This document shows, piece by piece, positions 1 to 11,900 of a DNA stretch of 64,000 bases (position 1 is the first letter of the stretch; each line of letters starts with the position of its first letter). A model generated the notes under the pieces. It had not been told where the DNA came from. It worked only from the letters and a program-made list of their open reading frames with translations, and did no database searches. Position numbers and translations under genes: made by a program. Source of the DNA: Brachionus koreanus (lineage: Eukaryota; Rotifera; Eurotatoria; Ploima; Brachionidae); contig PJRA01000195.1 in assembly GCA_016987375.1 (NCBI GenBank), positions 135,153 through 199,152 of the forward strand. Direction: 5' to 3'.

Positions 1-593
1 CAAAAAATAATAAAAGTGGGTAAAAGATATTTGAAGATTTTAGAAAAGATAAACAGATAATCCATCAAATGATTGAATATTCTAAAACTATGCATATTGA
101 ATTTTATTTTTTTTAGATTTTTTATAAATAAAATCTTTTGCTGCTTGGGCTTTTTTTAAAATTTTGAAAACCAAAAAATGTCAAAGGGAAAAAAAACTTG
201 CCAATTGTTGAAATACCAACTGAAGATCATGCGGAAAATCTAATTCTGCTTAGTTCCGGTCAAAAGAAAATTCAAGTCACGCGACCAAAATACTTAGAAA
301 GATTAAATTAAAAGATGAAGAACAACCCAAAAGCAAAAGATAAAAAAATTACTAAAATTAGTAAAAAAAAATTAAATTTTTGTGTGAAAACAAATATCAT
401 TCTTTGTACTTTTTTCGTAGCAATAAAACAAATAAATAATAAACAATTTAATGTCATTTTTTTAATTTATATCAAATGATTAATTTTACATGATCATAAA
501 ATACATGTTTTTAATAAATTGTTAATAAAAAAAAACTTTTATACTATAGTCTTCCCTTAAATCTTAGAATAAAACAAAAAAATAAAATCTTAC
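1..593. other. Left edge: probable PAXBP1 intron, no clear exon
   Basis: On the minus strand a GTAAGA donor ends the last visible PAXBP1 exon at 594. This stretch is therefore probably the start of an intron that continues past the window edge. I looked on the minus strand for the conserved C-terminal PAXBP1 exons and saw none here. On the plus strand, about 179-311 holds a short open stretch whose frame shifts once near an A-run and then stops. It looks like a fragment of an unrelated or degenerate coding sequence that I cannot name. The rest is A/T-rich. Confidence 0.5.
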
Positions 594-3468
594 TGTTTTG
601 AGTAGAGCGGAACAAAAATCTCTTGATCAAAGGTTCTTTTAAACTTTGCGATAATTACCTCAATCAATTTTTTTGTATTAATGCTTTGTCCATTAATAGT
701 CGGATAAGTTTTAACCAAATTGATGATCAAATTAGAAAAATTTCTGCTTTGTTTTGTCGAAAAAGGATCATAAAGTGAATCGGCAACAACAATTAATTTT
801 TCAACAGCAACCTTTTCTACAATATAAGGCACCAACATCAGGTCATCATCAGACAAATTTTGATTCTGAAATTCCAATAATTCCTTGAACCAGTCAGTTT
901 TTTCTAAATAGTCTGGCGACTCATTTTCCAATGGGTTCCAATCAATTAGATCAACGCGAATCAATGGTGAAAACAACTTTGGCAATGACAAAGACACATA
1001 CGCGTTCTTGTAGTTTTCTTCATTTAAAGTTTTCCATTTTTCAAAGCGTTTTTTAATTAATTTAAAATTATAAAAGTCTTCCAATACATCAGTGAAAATA
1101 TTATCCCTAAGCTGCTTTAGCAAGTCTTGCTTTTGTTGCTCCAATAGTTCAATGTCTACTTGGCTTTCTTCATCATCAGTGGAAAAACCCTCATTAAGTT
1201 CAACTGGATGTTGACACTCAGTTTGTCTTCTAGTTCGCCGCAGTTTTCTTCTGTCCTCTCGTTGCTTAATTCTTTGCTGATGAGCCGAATCTAGAGGCTT
1301 TTTATTAGCAGACAAACTTATTGAAGTTTCCGCATTTTGGTCACGTAAGTTCTCCTGACGCCTGTTCAATACCCTTGAACATCTTTCTTTATACAGTTCA
1401 ATCCATTTTTGTTCACTTTTCTCAATCTCAACTATTTTTTCATTGTAGCAGTCGATATAATCTGTCAGATAAGCCTTTAATTCCTGGTAGAAAGCATACT
1501 GTTTGTCTAGGGAAGGCTTTGATTTTTGCAAATTTTCCAAATCAGTCTTGTTAGCAGCTAAATTCTCAACAGTCATGTTATATTCGTTCAAATTAGATCT
1601 ATGAGTGGCTTCAAACGAACTTAAACTAGAAAAAAAATTAATTTAAAAGAAAAAAAAAAATTGTTTTGTTATTTATTTATTTCTACTTTGCTTTGAGGTT
1701 GTCTTTGATACTAAGAAATGTAATTTGTGACAACGAGGATAATTTGTCTGCACTGATTGCTTTTTCGTCTGTAGCTTCGATCTCCATCGGCTCGGTCTCT
1801 AAATTAGCACCAAGAAGTTTTTCAATAAATTTTGTTTTTTGTATATCTTTAAAATCAGTTGACGAAAACTTAAATTAAACAAAAAAAATTTAAACAATAA
1901 ATAATTTAAATTTTGATTTAAAAAAAAAAAAAAATTTATTAATATTATGGTGTTTACCGACTTGTGAAATTTGAACTCCTTTTTTTATTTGTTCTTTTTC
2001 CCATCTTTCCAACTCGTCTTCACTGAAATCAGACTTGTTATCATCATCACTGCCTTGTTCAAAAGCCAAAAAATTACTCCGAGTTATGTACCGTTCTTTG
2101 CGGTATTCTTCCCGATAGTTCATGTTAAGACGAGAGTTTTTCTGCGTCACACCATGCTCATCTTCACTCAAGTCCTCTTCTTCTTCTCTATTTAAAAGAA
2201 GATAAATTTATTAAATAAAAGTTTAATATTTTAAGCATTTTAATTAAATTTTCATTTTATTTTTTGTTAAATATTGGATAAATTAATTTAGAAATATTAG
2301 CTAATACATTTTGAAGAATCATCATTGATATTTGTCAATTAGGTTTCAATATTTTTTATTGCCTTTTATTTTTTAATTTTAACTAGATTCAAATATTTTC
2401 ATATTAAAATAATTTTAAATCAATAAAAATATAATTTAAATAAAAAAATTCTTCCTATTTTGATAATTTAAAATTTACTAAAATATTTAAAAAATACTTG
2501 AAAAAAGGACAACATACATTTGTTGCGCCTTTTTTATCCGATATAAAACTTTGACTCTCTTTTTCTTTTTAGGAAAACTAAATCAATAATCATATAAAAT
2601 CTAATTGGTGTTTAATTTTTTGTCCATTTTTTTTGTATATGAAAAAAACAATTCATGCTTAATTTTAGCATTTTTAGAAAGAAAAATTGATTATTATACT
2701 TGACTAGAGTCGATTTTCCAATTGCCGGTTTACTACGTTCTATGGGGATATAGTCTCCTTGTCGGGCCATTTGGCGTTTTTTTCTAGCTTCATGAATCAA
2801 ATTAGCATCTGGTATAATTCCACTTTTAAGCATGAGTTTCATAGAGCGCTTTGCTTCATCGGTCTCTCCTTCAACTGGATCCAAATCTTCGCCAGTCAAA
2901 ATTTCAAACTCTTCTCTAAGACGCTAACAAAAATAAAATATTAATTCTTAAAAATTTTGACGAGAATAATTACTTTAAGCTTGTCGCTTTCATTCACTTC
3001 AGTGTGCTTGACTTCTTCATCAGATTCAATATCATATGATTTGAACTCATCTTCGGATTTAACTTCCTCATTGGCATATATATTTGTGAGGTATTTAGAC
3101 AAATTTTTTTCATTTTTCTTCAAAGGCTTTACTCTTATTTCGTCATTAAAATATATTTCAGAAGAAATGTCTTCTTTTTTAACAGAAGTATCGCGCTCAT
3201 GACCATTTTTGTCCTTTTCTTTTTTAGTTTTTTTCAGCTCTTTGGCGATTCGTCTACTTTCTTTAGATTTTTTTACTTTAAATTCAACCGTTTCCTCTTC
3301 TTCAGCTTCAAAACTCAACTTGGTCGATTCTGGCTTCGACCTTGGGACCTGGACGGATGTTTGCGAATTTTTGATTGAGACTACTGCATCAACGGATGTG
3401 TTCTTTTCATCATCCGAATCAATTTCGGTACGATTGGAACGAAAATTTCGCTTGGATTTTTTAAACAT
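594..3468 (-). CDS. PAXBP1: PAXBP1/GCFC1-like protein, 5' part (3' end outside window)
   Basis: Homologue of PAX3/PAX7-binding protein 1 (GC-rich sequence DNA-binding factor family), a nuclear protein linked to spliceosomes and chromatin. Exons joined by GT-AG sites and phase: complement(594..1625, 1687..1846, 1958..2187, 2700..2923, 2974..3468), 713 codons so far. Family signatures seen are the MFKKSKR start (MFRKARR in vertebrates), the IPDANLIHEARKKRQMAR block, an acidic stretch followed by LERWEKEQIKKGVQI, and the GCFC region with YKERCSRVLNRRQ, STDDEE and LPKLFSPLIRVDLIDW. The apparent stop after PLYSKQ is really a splice donor (AAACA/GTAAGA). Vertebrate proteins continue roughly 150 residues beyond this point, so the final exons lie to the left of the window. 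Three of the four internal introns are 50-111 nt and one is 512 nt. Confidence 0.93.
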
Positions 3469-3893
3469 AATAAAAATAGATTTTTATATTTAAATTTTTG
3501 ATGGTCTAAAATTCATTTAATTAGATAAAAAAAAAATTTCTAAATTCGATTGCAATTAATGTTAGTAAAAATTGTTGAAATAAATTTAGCTGTGTAGTTA
3601 AATTTTAAAAAATTAAAATAGCAAAACAAACAGGAATTTTTACTACGAAAAATATTTAAAATAGATTAAGTAATTTTTATCAAATAGCGTTAAATTTATA
3701 AAATGGATTTTTCCTTAAAATAAATTAATATATAAGATTATAAAAAATTTATTCATGATTAATTATCTTAATTAAAAAATAATCTGGAAATTAGCAATTT
3801 TAATTTAAATAAAATAAAAAATTTAACAAAAAACAACATTGAAAAAAATAACTAAGTTAATTCTGAATTATTGAAATGAGCTAGATTTTTATT
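3469..3893. other. Intergenic, PAXBP1 promoter side / calreticulin 3' flank
   Basis: A/T-rich sequence between two genes that are both on the minus strand. It should contain the upstream region of PAXBP1 and the 3' end or downstream flank of calreticulin. I see no coding, RNA gene or convincing repeat. Confidence 0.6.
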
Positions 3894-5129
3894 TTACAAT
3901 TCATCTTTTTCAGCATCAGCCGATTCGGCTTCGTTATCTGCTGATTCATCGGTTTCATCTTCGCCTTTGTCTTCACTGGCTTTTTCAGCTTCTTCTTGTT
4001 TTCGTTTTTCTTCTTCGCGTTGTCTTTCTTCTTCGTCTAATTTCTCTTTTGCTGCTTTTTCAGCGTCTTTTGTTTTACCCCAAGTTTCATTGCCTACTTG
4101 TTCAGCATGGCTTTCGTCATCTGTAACCAAAATATTGTCAAAAATAGTGCCAGACTTAACTTGCCACAAGTCAAATCCAACAGCACCAATGTCATTGTAT
4201 TTGTACAAAAATTCATCAGCAGTATAGTCTGGATTATCTATTTCGGGATGTATCCATGGTCCTTTATAATTTGGATTATCGATTTGTTTTGGTTTCCATT
4301 CACCTTTGTATTCAGGATTGTTTATTTTCGGTGGAGCCCATTCACCGTCCATTTCATCATCCCAATCGTCTGGTTTTTTGGCGTCCGGATCGGGAATAAA
4401 CTCTGGTTTATCCCAATCTTCTGGTTTTGAATCGTTTGGATCGTCCATTTTTTCGTTATCAACCCAATCTTCTGGTTTTTTGGCATTCGGATCGGGAATT
4501 TTCTTTGGTGGTAAAAAGTCCCAGTCTTCTTCAAGTTTTCCCGATTCGACTTTTTCATTATCTATTTTGACAACATATGTATTGTCCGGATTGACGATTA
4601 GAGTATACAAATGAGTTAGTTCGTCATCTTTGCATTTAATTTCTTTTTTAGTCAATAAATTTTTGCCTTTATAATTGAAAATAACATGAACCTTTTTTGT
4701 CGAATAGCCACAAATATCAGGTCCAAACATGATATAGTATTCCGAGTCACCATGCAGAGACTTTTGATCCAAATCTTTTGGATACAATTTAATGTAGCCG
4801 CCACCACAGTCAATTTTTTGTTCGTGTTTTACCGTAAACTGAACAACAAGTGACTTGCCTTCGTTTGAGAATGGCTCAAACTTGGCTGATATGCCATAAA
4901 AACGAGCATCTTGTGATGTTTGTATGCCAACATCTTTCTCAGCATCACCGTAAAATTTTCCATGAGACAATTTGAAAGCACCTTGTTCAGCTCCTTTAAA
5001 AGTTGATTCAACCCATCGCTGATTGAAAGCATCTTCGCCATCAAATCTTTCTTCAAAGTAGACAGTCTTGTCTGATATAGCTTGATGAGCCAAAGCTAAA
5101 GCCAACACGGCTATTAGAAATTTGTTCAT
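3894..5129 (-). CDS. CALR: Calreticulin (ER calcium-binding lectin chaperone)
   Basis: A 411-residue protein in one exon, almost the usual family length. Residues 1-19 are a signal peptide. The N-domain begins KTVYFEERF, and Cys108/Cys140 sit where the family disulfide lies. Residues about 205-300 form the proline-rich P-domain: three IPDPxAxKPxDW-type repeats (the middle one degenerate, DDPNDSKPEDW), then three copies of the NPxYKGxW-type repeat (the last ends NPDY). The C-domain (about 350-411) is acidic and lysine-rich, giving high-capacity calcium binding. The last four residues are KDEL, the ER retrieval signal. The role is lectin-type folding of glycoproteins and calcium storage in the ER lumen. 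The start ATG at 5129 directly precedes the signal peptide. No intron interrupts the frame. Confidence 0.98.
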   Translation of the reverse strand: MNKFLIAVLALALAHQAISDKTVYFEERFDGEDAFNQRWVESTFKGAEQGAFKLSHGKFYGDAEKDVGIQTSQDARFYGISAKFEPFSNEGKSLVVQFTVKHEQKIDCGGGYIKLYPKDLDQKSLHGDSEYYIMFGPDICGYSTKKVHVIFNYKGKNLLTKKEIKCKDDELTHLYTLIVNPDNTYVVKIDNEKVESGKLEEDWDFLPPKKIPDPNAKKPEDWVDNEKMDDPNDSKPEDWDKPEFIPDPDAKKPDDWDDEMDGEWAPPKINNPEYKGEWKPKQIDNPNYKGPWIHPEIDNPDYTADEFLYKYNDIGAVGFDLWQVKSGTIFDNILVTDDESHAEQVGNETWGKTKDAEKAAKEKLDEEERQREEEKRKQEEAEKASEDKGEDETDESADNEAESADAEKDEL

Positions 5130-6740
5130 TTTTATTTCAATTTCGCCAAGTTTTTTATTTTCTAGTTAAATTGAAGATTTTATAAATAGTAAAATTCCTT
5201 TACAATAAATGAACTTTTGTTCTCTTTTTTTCTATATTTTAAATGGGAAATTCTTTTAAATTTGTGTTCAATTTTTGTTGGTTGAAAATAATTCATTAAA
5301 ATCAAAACGACACAAAAACAGTCTTAAACTTTTAATTTATTCTAATCTTTGCCTAGTATATTGCAACAAAATATACTATTTATCAACAATGTTTCAATAT
5401 TTTTGACGAGTTTTATTAAATTTTTTTCTAAAATCAACCAATTATTTTTTTACAACGTTTTAATTGTCTAGTGTACTATTTTGTTCAGTTAGTTTCTTCA
5501 AATTTTAATATTATTTTTTGTTATTTTTATTTTGAAATCGTTTTATTGATCTATTCACTGAATTTATTAAAAAAAAATTTTACTAAAATTAAGTTACCAT
5601 CTTCTTATTATTAAGGAATTAATTCCATTTAATCATTCTTCTGATATTTTGTCCTTTTTAGTTTTTATCATATTTCTTCGCTTAATTGAAATCCTAAACC
5701 AAATACCGATTTGATATTATCGTAAATGATAAATTAATTTGAAATTAAAACTCTTCGATCAAAACAAAAATATGAAAAGTTAAAATTGCATCCTATTAAT
5801 TTCTGGATATAAAAATGATTGCTTTTAATAAAATTTTTTTTTTTCATCAGATAATTTCCGATTGTTTGCAAAAAAAAATTAAATCATTAACTAAAATTAA
5901 TAATTTTCAAATTATTTTTTCTTATTGTTTAATAAAAATATAAAACTTATAAATTTAAATTAAATATTATTTTTTATAGTTCATTTTTAGAGAACATTAT
6001 TTTATTCACAATTTATTTAATTGAATTTTTTTTTTTTAGTTTAGATAAATTTTGCTTCAAATTTTTTAAAAATTATTAGTGCTTTTCAAAATTTGCGAAT
6101 CAATTCTTTTAATATTTTATATATTTCATTAACTAAATGTGCTTTTTAAGTTTTGTTAAATGATGCATTATGCTCAAAAGCATTTTCAAAGGTGACAAGA
6201 ATTTGTTTCACCTAATAAAATAATTGTTTATATTTTCTTAAGACATAAAAACAGATTAATTTAATATCAAATAAGCTCATTGACTTAGACTCAGTTTAAG
6301 TTGGCGTTAGTTTGAAGGCCTTATAAATAAGCATATTTAGACAAGAAATTGAGCGAAGATAATTAAATACAGTGATCTTAAATTATATTCAGATTTTATA
6401 ACTGAATTGTACCCATTGGAAGTGGGAGTTTAAGTCACACGAAAAATTAAATTACTTAAGTTTTCCCTTAACACTTTTTTTATTCTCTTTTCAATTTTAA
6501 ATTTTTTGCTTTACTAATCGATTTCTAAGTTTTTAAAAATAACAAAATTAATTTTAAGTATTATTAGTATTGATTGAAATTTTACTAAAGAAAAAAATAC
6601 CATCAATTTTAATCTTTTTCAATTTCCAATCTATTCAAAAACAATAAATGTTTTTTATTTTTTTGAAAAATTATTGAATAATAAAAGCAGCTATAAATAA
6701 TCGACTAGTAATTTATTTTAGAAAAAAAAAATAGTCAAAA
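5130..6740. other. Intergenic between divergent calreticulin and cysteine-repeat gene
   Basis: A 1.6 kb A/T-rich spacer. It must carry the calreticulin promoter on the minus strand; an A/T-rich TATA-like stretch at about 5175-5190 lies 45-60 bp upstream of its ATG. It must also carry the upstream region of the plus-strand gene at 6741. No open coding segment and no recognisable ER-stress element were seen. Confidence 0.5.
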
Positions 6741-7496
6741 ATGAATTTCATGTTTGGAATCGGGCTAGCATTGATAATAGCAAATATTAGATGCACCAAT
6801 GCTGTTGGAAAGGTGGATGATAGCTTCTTGGATTTCTTATCAGCTTTGAAATTTCCAAATGAAGTAACTACCAAAAAATTGGACACATTTTCTCTTAAAA
6901 ATAAAAAAACTCAACAGCATAGGGAAAACATTTTGCTGGAAAAAAAACAAGATTTGAGCAAAAGTGACAAAAATACGGTCTTCACTGTTGAAAAAAAAAA
7001 AAGGTTTATGAAAAAAAGTTTTATTTAGAATTTTTAAAACAAGATTGTATTTAGAGTTTTTATGATGCCGAAAATTTACCATCTAAAAAATGCATTTTAT
7101 GCCCATGAGTGTTCTAGTTACTTAAAATATCAAAGTAATTTAGACTGGAACTGTAACTTGATTATGGAATATCCAAATGAATTGGACAACAATTTGGACA
7201 AATACTGCTATTGTTGGTTTGATTACGATTGTGAAGAAAATGAACAATTCTATTTTGATTTTGATAGTCAAGAAGAAAAAACTAATCTAAATGAAAACAT
7301 AATAAGAGCTTATGAGAAGAGATGTGAAAAAGGAATGAAAGAATTCACTAATGTAAAATGGAATTGTTCAATTCAAGTTTATGATAATGAATTGGACGTG
7401 GACGCTGATAATTTGTCCAATTTCGACTCATATTGTGATTGCTACACTAATAAAAAATGCCAAGAGTCAACAGTAATTAATTTGAACAATATTTAA
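6741..7496 (+). CDS. Secreted protein with two C-x11-W-x-C / C-x-C-x5-C repeats (unrecognised family)
   Basis: Two exons, 6741..7003 and 7055..7496, separated by a 51-nt GT-AG intron; phase fits exactly and gives 234 residues. Residues 1-21 look like a signal peptide, followed by a lysine-rich linker. Two copies of a five-cysteine unit follow: C107, W119, C121, C139, C141, C147, and C178, W190, C192, C215, C217, C223. Spacing is C-x11-W-x-C, a variable loop of 17-22, then C-x-C-x5-C. The convergent gene at 8240-8968 has the same architecture and is a paralogue. I do not recognise the family. A secreted or extracellular role is inferred from the signal peptide and paired cysteines only. Confidence 0.8.
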
Positions 7497-8239
7497 AATT
7501 ATTTACAAGACTAAGTATACTTTTTTCTTTTCTATTTTTTTTTTAATTTTTTATATCGGTCTTAATTTATTTTTTTAAATGTGTTTAGTATTTAAATATG
7601 AAAAAATTTTTATAGCTGTTTTTTTTTTAATTAAATTTTAAAAAAATAAATTGTTTAATTTTGTTTGTTCAGCCAAAAACAAGTTGAAAGTTGCTTTTAA
7701 AAATCCATTTAATTTTAATAAACATTTCCTCATTTAAGTTGGAAAATTTGATTGCGCAGTAGAAAAAAAAGAATGTAGGAGGCTGATTAGGTTGTTTCTA
7801 AAATCTTTAAACAGCAATTTAAAAAAATAAAAATCATTTCCTCATTTTAAATATTCTAAAAACAACAATTTAAGAGTCGCATTAAATCTTTTATTTGTTC
7901 AGAGGTTTATTAATCAGAAAGGCCCCGAGCCAAGCTCCGTAATTTGAGACTAGCTTAATTATTTCTTGTTTGTAAAATTTGTCTCTAATATGTACGTGTT
8001 TTGTGCACGCAAGAATATTAAAAAAAATAAATCAAAGATAAAAATTGTGATTTAAAATCAAAATAGTGTATAGCTAATCTGTTAGAATGCTAGTAAGACT
8101 AGAAAATTTTTTTAAAAAAATATATTTAGATCTCTACTTTGAAAATTTAAATTTACAAATAAAATAATTTTAGAAAATTTTTACATTTTAATTTAAAAAT
8201 AAAAAAAAAACAATTTATTAACTGAACTAGTTTAAAAAA
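7497..8239. other. 3' spacer between the convergent cysteine-repeat genes
   Basis: A 743-bp A/T-rich spacer between the stop codons of the two convergent paralogues. It should hold both 3' UTRs. A less A/T-rich stretch around 7915-8015 has no open frame I can support. Confidence 0.5.
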
Positions 8240-8968
8240 TTAAGAGTAAAAATCAACTATTCTTTGATGAGAGCATGTTTCAATGAGGACACATTCACAT
8301 AGATACTCTTCGTTCGGATCTTTGTGTTCATTTAGGCTATTTTTCCGTATTGAGCATTGCCAATTCTTGTTCGTTTCTTTTCTAAGAACTTTTTCACACT
8401 GATAATCAGCGCCTCGGCTAATTTTTTTACGCGCATTATCTCTTAGCAGTCTCAGCATATAACTATAACTAAAATAAAAAAGTTCCTTTTTTGAACAATC
8501 ATAGGCATATGAGCATACACAAAATAGGGGTATAAGAGCCACGTTTTCATTATTTGTCATCATGGCCGAGCTTTTTTTTTCCGATTTGGTGTATTTGACC
8601 TTACAAGTCCAATTTTTTCCATCTTCTTTTTTCAAGTTGGCCTCACACTCGCCACTCTTGGACACTTTTTTGTTAGCCTCGTTAATGGACACATTCCAAA
8701 AGTCTTTCAAAAACTCCATTAGATCCAAGTACCTGTTCTGAGCGTTGAGAGGAGACGAATTTATCGATGATATCAAAAACGAATAAGACGAATATTGTCT
8801 CGTCTCGTTATGTTTTCTTTTGTTTGTTTCGTTTATTCGGTGCACGAACGTGGCAGATGACTGTGCCGATTTCTTTCGATTTATTATATAACAGGATCCA
8901 TAAGTAAGACATACTAAAAAAGCTATTAATAAACATTGTTTTAGTGGAATAGTTTGAAGATTTTTCAT
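8240..8968 (-). CDS. Secreted protein with two C-x11-W-x-C / C-x-C-x5-C repeats, paralogue of 6741-7496
   Basis: One exon, 242 residues, starting at the ATG before a hydrophobic signal segment (about residues 9-25). Several N-x-S/T glycosylation sequons occur in the first 100 residues. The five-cysteine unit appears twice: C108, W120, C122, C150, C152, C158, and C191, W203, C205, C224, C226, C232. The 11-residue and 5-residue spacings match the neighbouring plus-strand gene exactly. After the fifth cysteine of repeat 1 both proteins carry C-x3-E-x-F-Y-F. The copies differ at most other positions, so the duplication is old or fast-evolving. No intron, unlike the neighbour. Function unknown; probably secreted. 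Confidence 0.82.
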   Translation of the reverse strand: MKNLQTIPLKQCLLIAFLVCLTYGSCYIINRKKSAQSSATFVHRINETNKRKHNETRQYSSYSFLISSINSSPLNAQNRYLDLMEFLKDFWNVSINEANKKVSKSGECEANLKKEDGKNWTCKVKYTKSEKKSSAMMTNNENVALIPLFCVCSYAYDCSKKELFYFSYSYMLRLLRDNARKKISRGADYQCEKVLRKETNKNWQCSIRKNSLNEHKDPNEEYLCECVLIETCSHQRIVDFYS

Positions 8969-11900
8969 TTTTTTTTGTTTTAGATCGATTAGGCTTAATA
9001 TTCCCTGTGTCTAAACCTAAAAATTTTAATTTAGCAAAAAAAAAAAAAGTGAAAAAATTAGAAAATCCGAATATTATTATATTTTTGTAAAATTTTTTTC
9101 TTAAATAAACAGCCTCGGAGATTTATTTTTTTCTCAAAATAAAATATAAAAAAAAAATTATTTTATTTTTTTTTCATAAATAAATTTAGATTAAAATATT
9201 CATTTAAATTACAGATCTTCGTTATTTTAAGAATATCAATTTTTTTATTTTATTTCTTTATTTGATTTGTTTTAGTCTAGATTTTAAAATTGGAAAAAAA
9301 AATTTCTTTTTTTATTTTTAATTTATTAGAGAAATTTATATAATTTAGTTAATTTTAGTTTAAAAAATATTTGATTCATCTATTGAAATGCAAATCAAAC
9401 CCACTTAAACTTATTTAATAACCGGTAATAGTATCAAGCTGGTTTAATTAAGAACAAGAATTATGCTGGCAATGATGATGGTAATGATCTGATGTTTTGT
9501 TTTATGTGCCAGTTCAAAGCAATCAAATAAACTATTTAAAAAGAAAATACTTGAAGAGGTTATTGTTTTTTTGCAATGACGCATAAATGTTCTTAGTAGG
9601 AATTATTCAATGACGACAGATAATCTCAATTTATATCAAATTTAAATTAATTTAAATTTATTTTTGCATATTTTTTTCACCTATTTATATTGATTTTCGA
9701 TGCCTTTATCACCAAGTTATTTAATCCTTTTTTTTCTAATCATTAAACAGAAAATAATTGATTAATTATGTCTACTTTTTAACTCTGCGAACAATTTTAA
9801 ATTAGTTGATGTAATTTAAAACTTTTAGTAATTGCTTCGGAAAAAAATTTTTTTGAAATTTCCGCGTAGTTTCACTGTCACTAATTTTTCTACGCTTGTC
9901 TTGCTTGATGCCAACAAAAAAAACTAAAACTAAATTATAACAAAAAAAAATTTTTTGGTCGAAAAATTCACCGTCCAAAGTTAAATAAACAGCCTTTTGT
10001 AAGACTTTATTGAAAAGAAAGCTAAGTGACTAATTTTATCTTGATTAAAATCATTTTTGAAATTAGCTGGGGTTAGTGATTCAGCAAAAATAGTAATTCC
10101 CATTAGTTTAAAACTTGCAAACAATATCTAAATAAATAATTACATATAATTGTATGGATAAGTGCAGAAATTTCGTCGTTTCCTACTCAAATCTCTAAAT
10201 TCAATCTCTTGTAAATAGCTTTTTACTTAATTTATTTCGTTTGGAAAATTTACTTAATGTACACAAACCATAGAAAGATGTTATTTTTAGCTAATAAGTG
10301 TCACTTAATAAATAAATAATAGAATATTTTTTTAATTTAATTTTTAACCATAACAATAATAAAATATAAATTAAAACAAATTTATTTCTAATGGAACTAA
10401 TGAAATTTGATGCCGGTTAATGAACGACTTTTATGGTTTTTGTTTTAAATTTGGTTTTTAGGGCTTCAAATTTTGCAGTACAGCAGTCGTTTCGAAAATC
10501 CATTAAGAATTTTCATGTTAAATTGTCTTGAATTAAAATACTTAATAGTTTCTGGAGTTAATTTTAGATTTTTGATAAATAAAATTAATAAAAATTAAAA
10601 AAACATAAATTGTAGATTTATTAAGTGAAATTAATCAAACATTTAAATTAAAATTTTCTGAATAAAATTTCATAAAATTTTTGGAAAATATAAAAATCAT
10701 GAAAATGAAAAAATGCAGAATAACTTACATTTTGCAATTTGTTTAAAAAATTTTATTCTAGTTTTTCTAATTCATTAATTTCAGATTAAGTTTATAGGTT
10801 GATAAAAAAAAATAAAAAATTGATTGATATTATTTACTACTCCAAATCCCACAATTATTCTAGTAACAATATTTATTAAGTATTTATTTCGCATTAAAAA
10901 TCTATATTCGATTACTTTCCTAAATAATTTTACATGTTTTTTTTTTTAAAGGAAAACAAGTTCTATTTAGCAATTAATTCAAGCAACTAAATCATTTTAC
11001 TGAAAATTGCATTTTAACAAAAAAAAATAATAAAGAAACGTGTCCACGACTAAGATTTAAATCAAAGTTTTTTCAAACAGTGTCAGGTATTTTTGAAAAA
11101 AATACATTGCAGTACCAATTATTAAAAAAAAACTATTAGATTAATACTCAAAAGGAAATAAGCTATTAAAAAAATTAGTAATTCTAGATAAAAAATTTTT
11201 TTTTTAAATTCTAAAAAAAATTAATAAATTTAATTAGATAATCTTTTTAATATTTTAAAAAAATTTTCTAAATTGATTAAATATTTTGATTGCTAGTTAG
11301 ATTTAAAATATATATGTGAGTAAATTTGTGGAAAATTATTTCGTTTAACTCGGAAAATATGATCTACAAATTTGACATTTCCTACTAACAACAAAAAAAC
11401 TCTTCCTACTTGAGTATAATTTTTCATGTAATTCACAGGTTAATAAATGAAAAATACGATTTGAACAAAAAATTTGAAAATTTTTCCAATTTTTTTTATT
11501 TTATTGAAAAAAATTAGATAAATTAAAAATAAATCAAAAAGGCAAAACTACGTCACCAAGAATTAATTTAACAGAATTACATTATTAAAATTTATCAGAA
11601 TGTCCTAAAGTGATTCATGCAACAAAAACAAGTATAATCATTTAAATTGATTATTTATTTTTGAATTTTCGACAACAAATAAATAAATTATCCCAAAAGA
11701 AAAAACAAAAAATGTTAGTGTATAAATGTTATTTTAAACTAATTTATTTTATTTTAAAATTATTGTAAAAATATTCAAAAAATATTATTTCAATTAAACA
11801 AAATTTTTTAATTTTATTTTCTTTTAAAAGTGATTATTTTAAATAATTCTGCAATAAAATTAATTTGTCAGTCAATTTAAATGCAATTTTAAAGTCAATT

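Noticed and set aside
590..594. Stop codon after PLYSKQ as the end of PAXBP1
   Set aside because: The TAA is part of a GTAAGA splice donor, and the family continues well past this point. I read it as an exon end.
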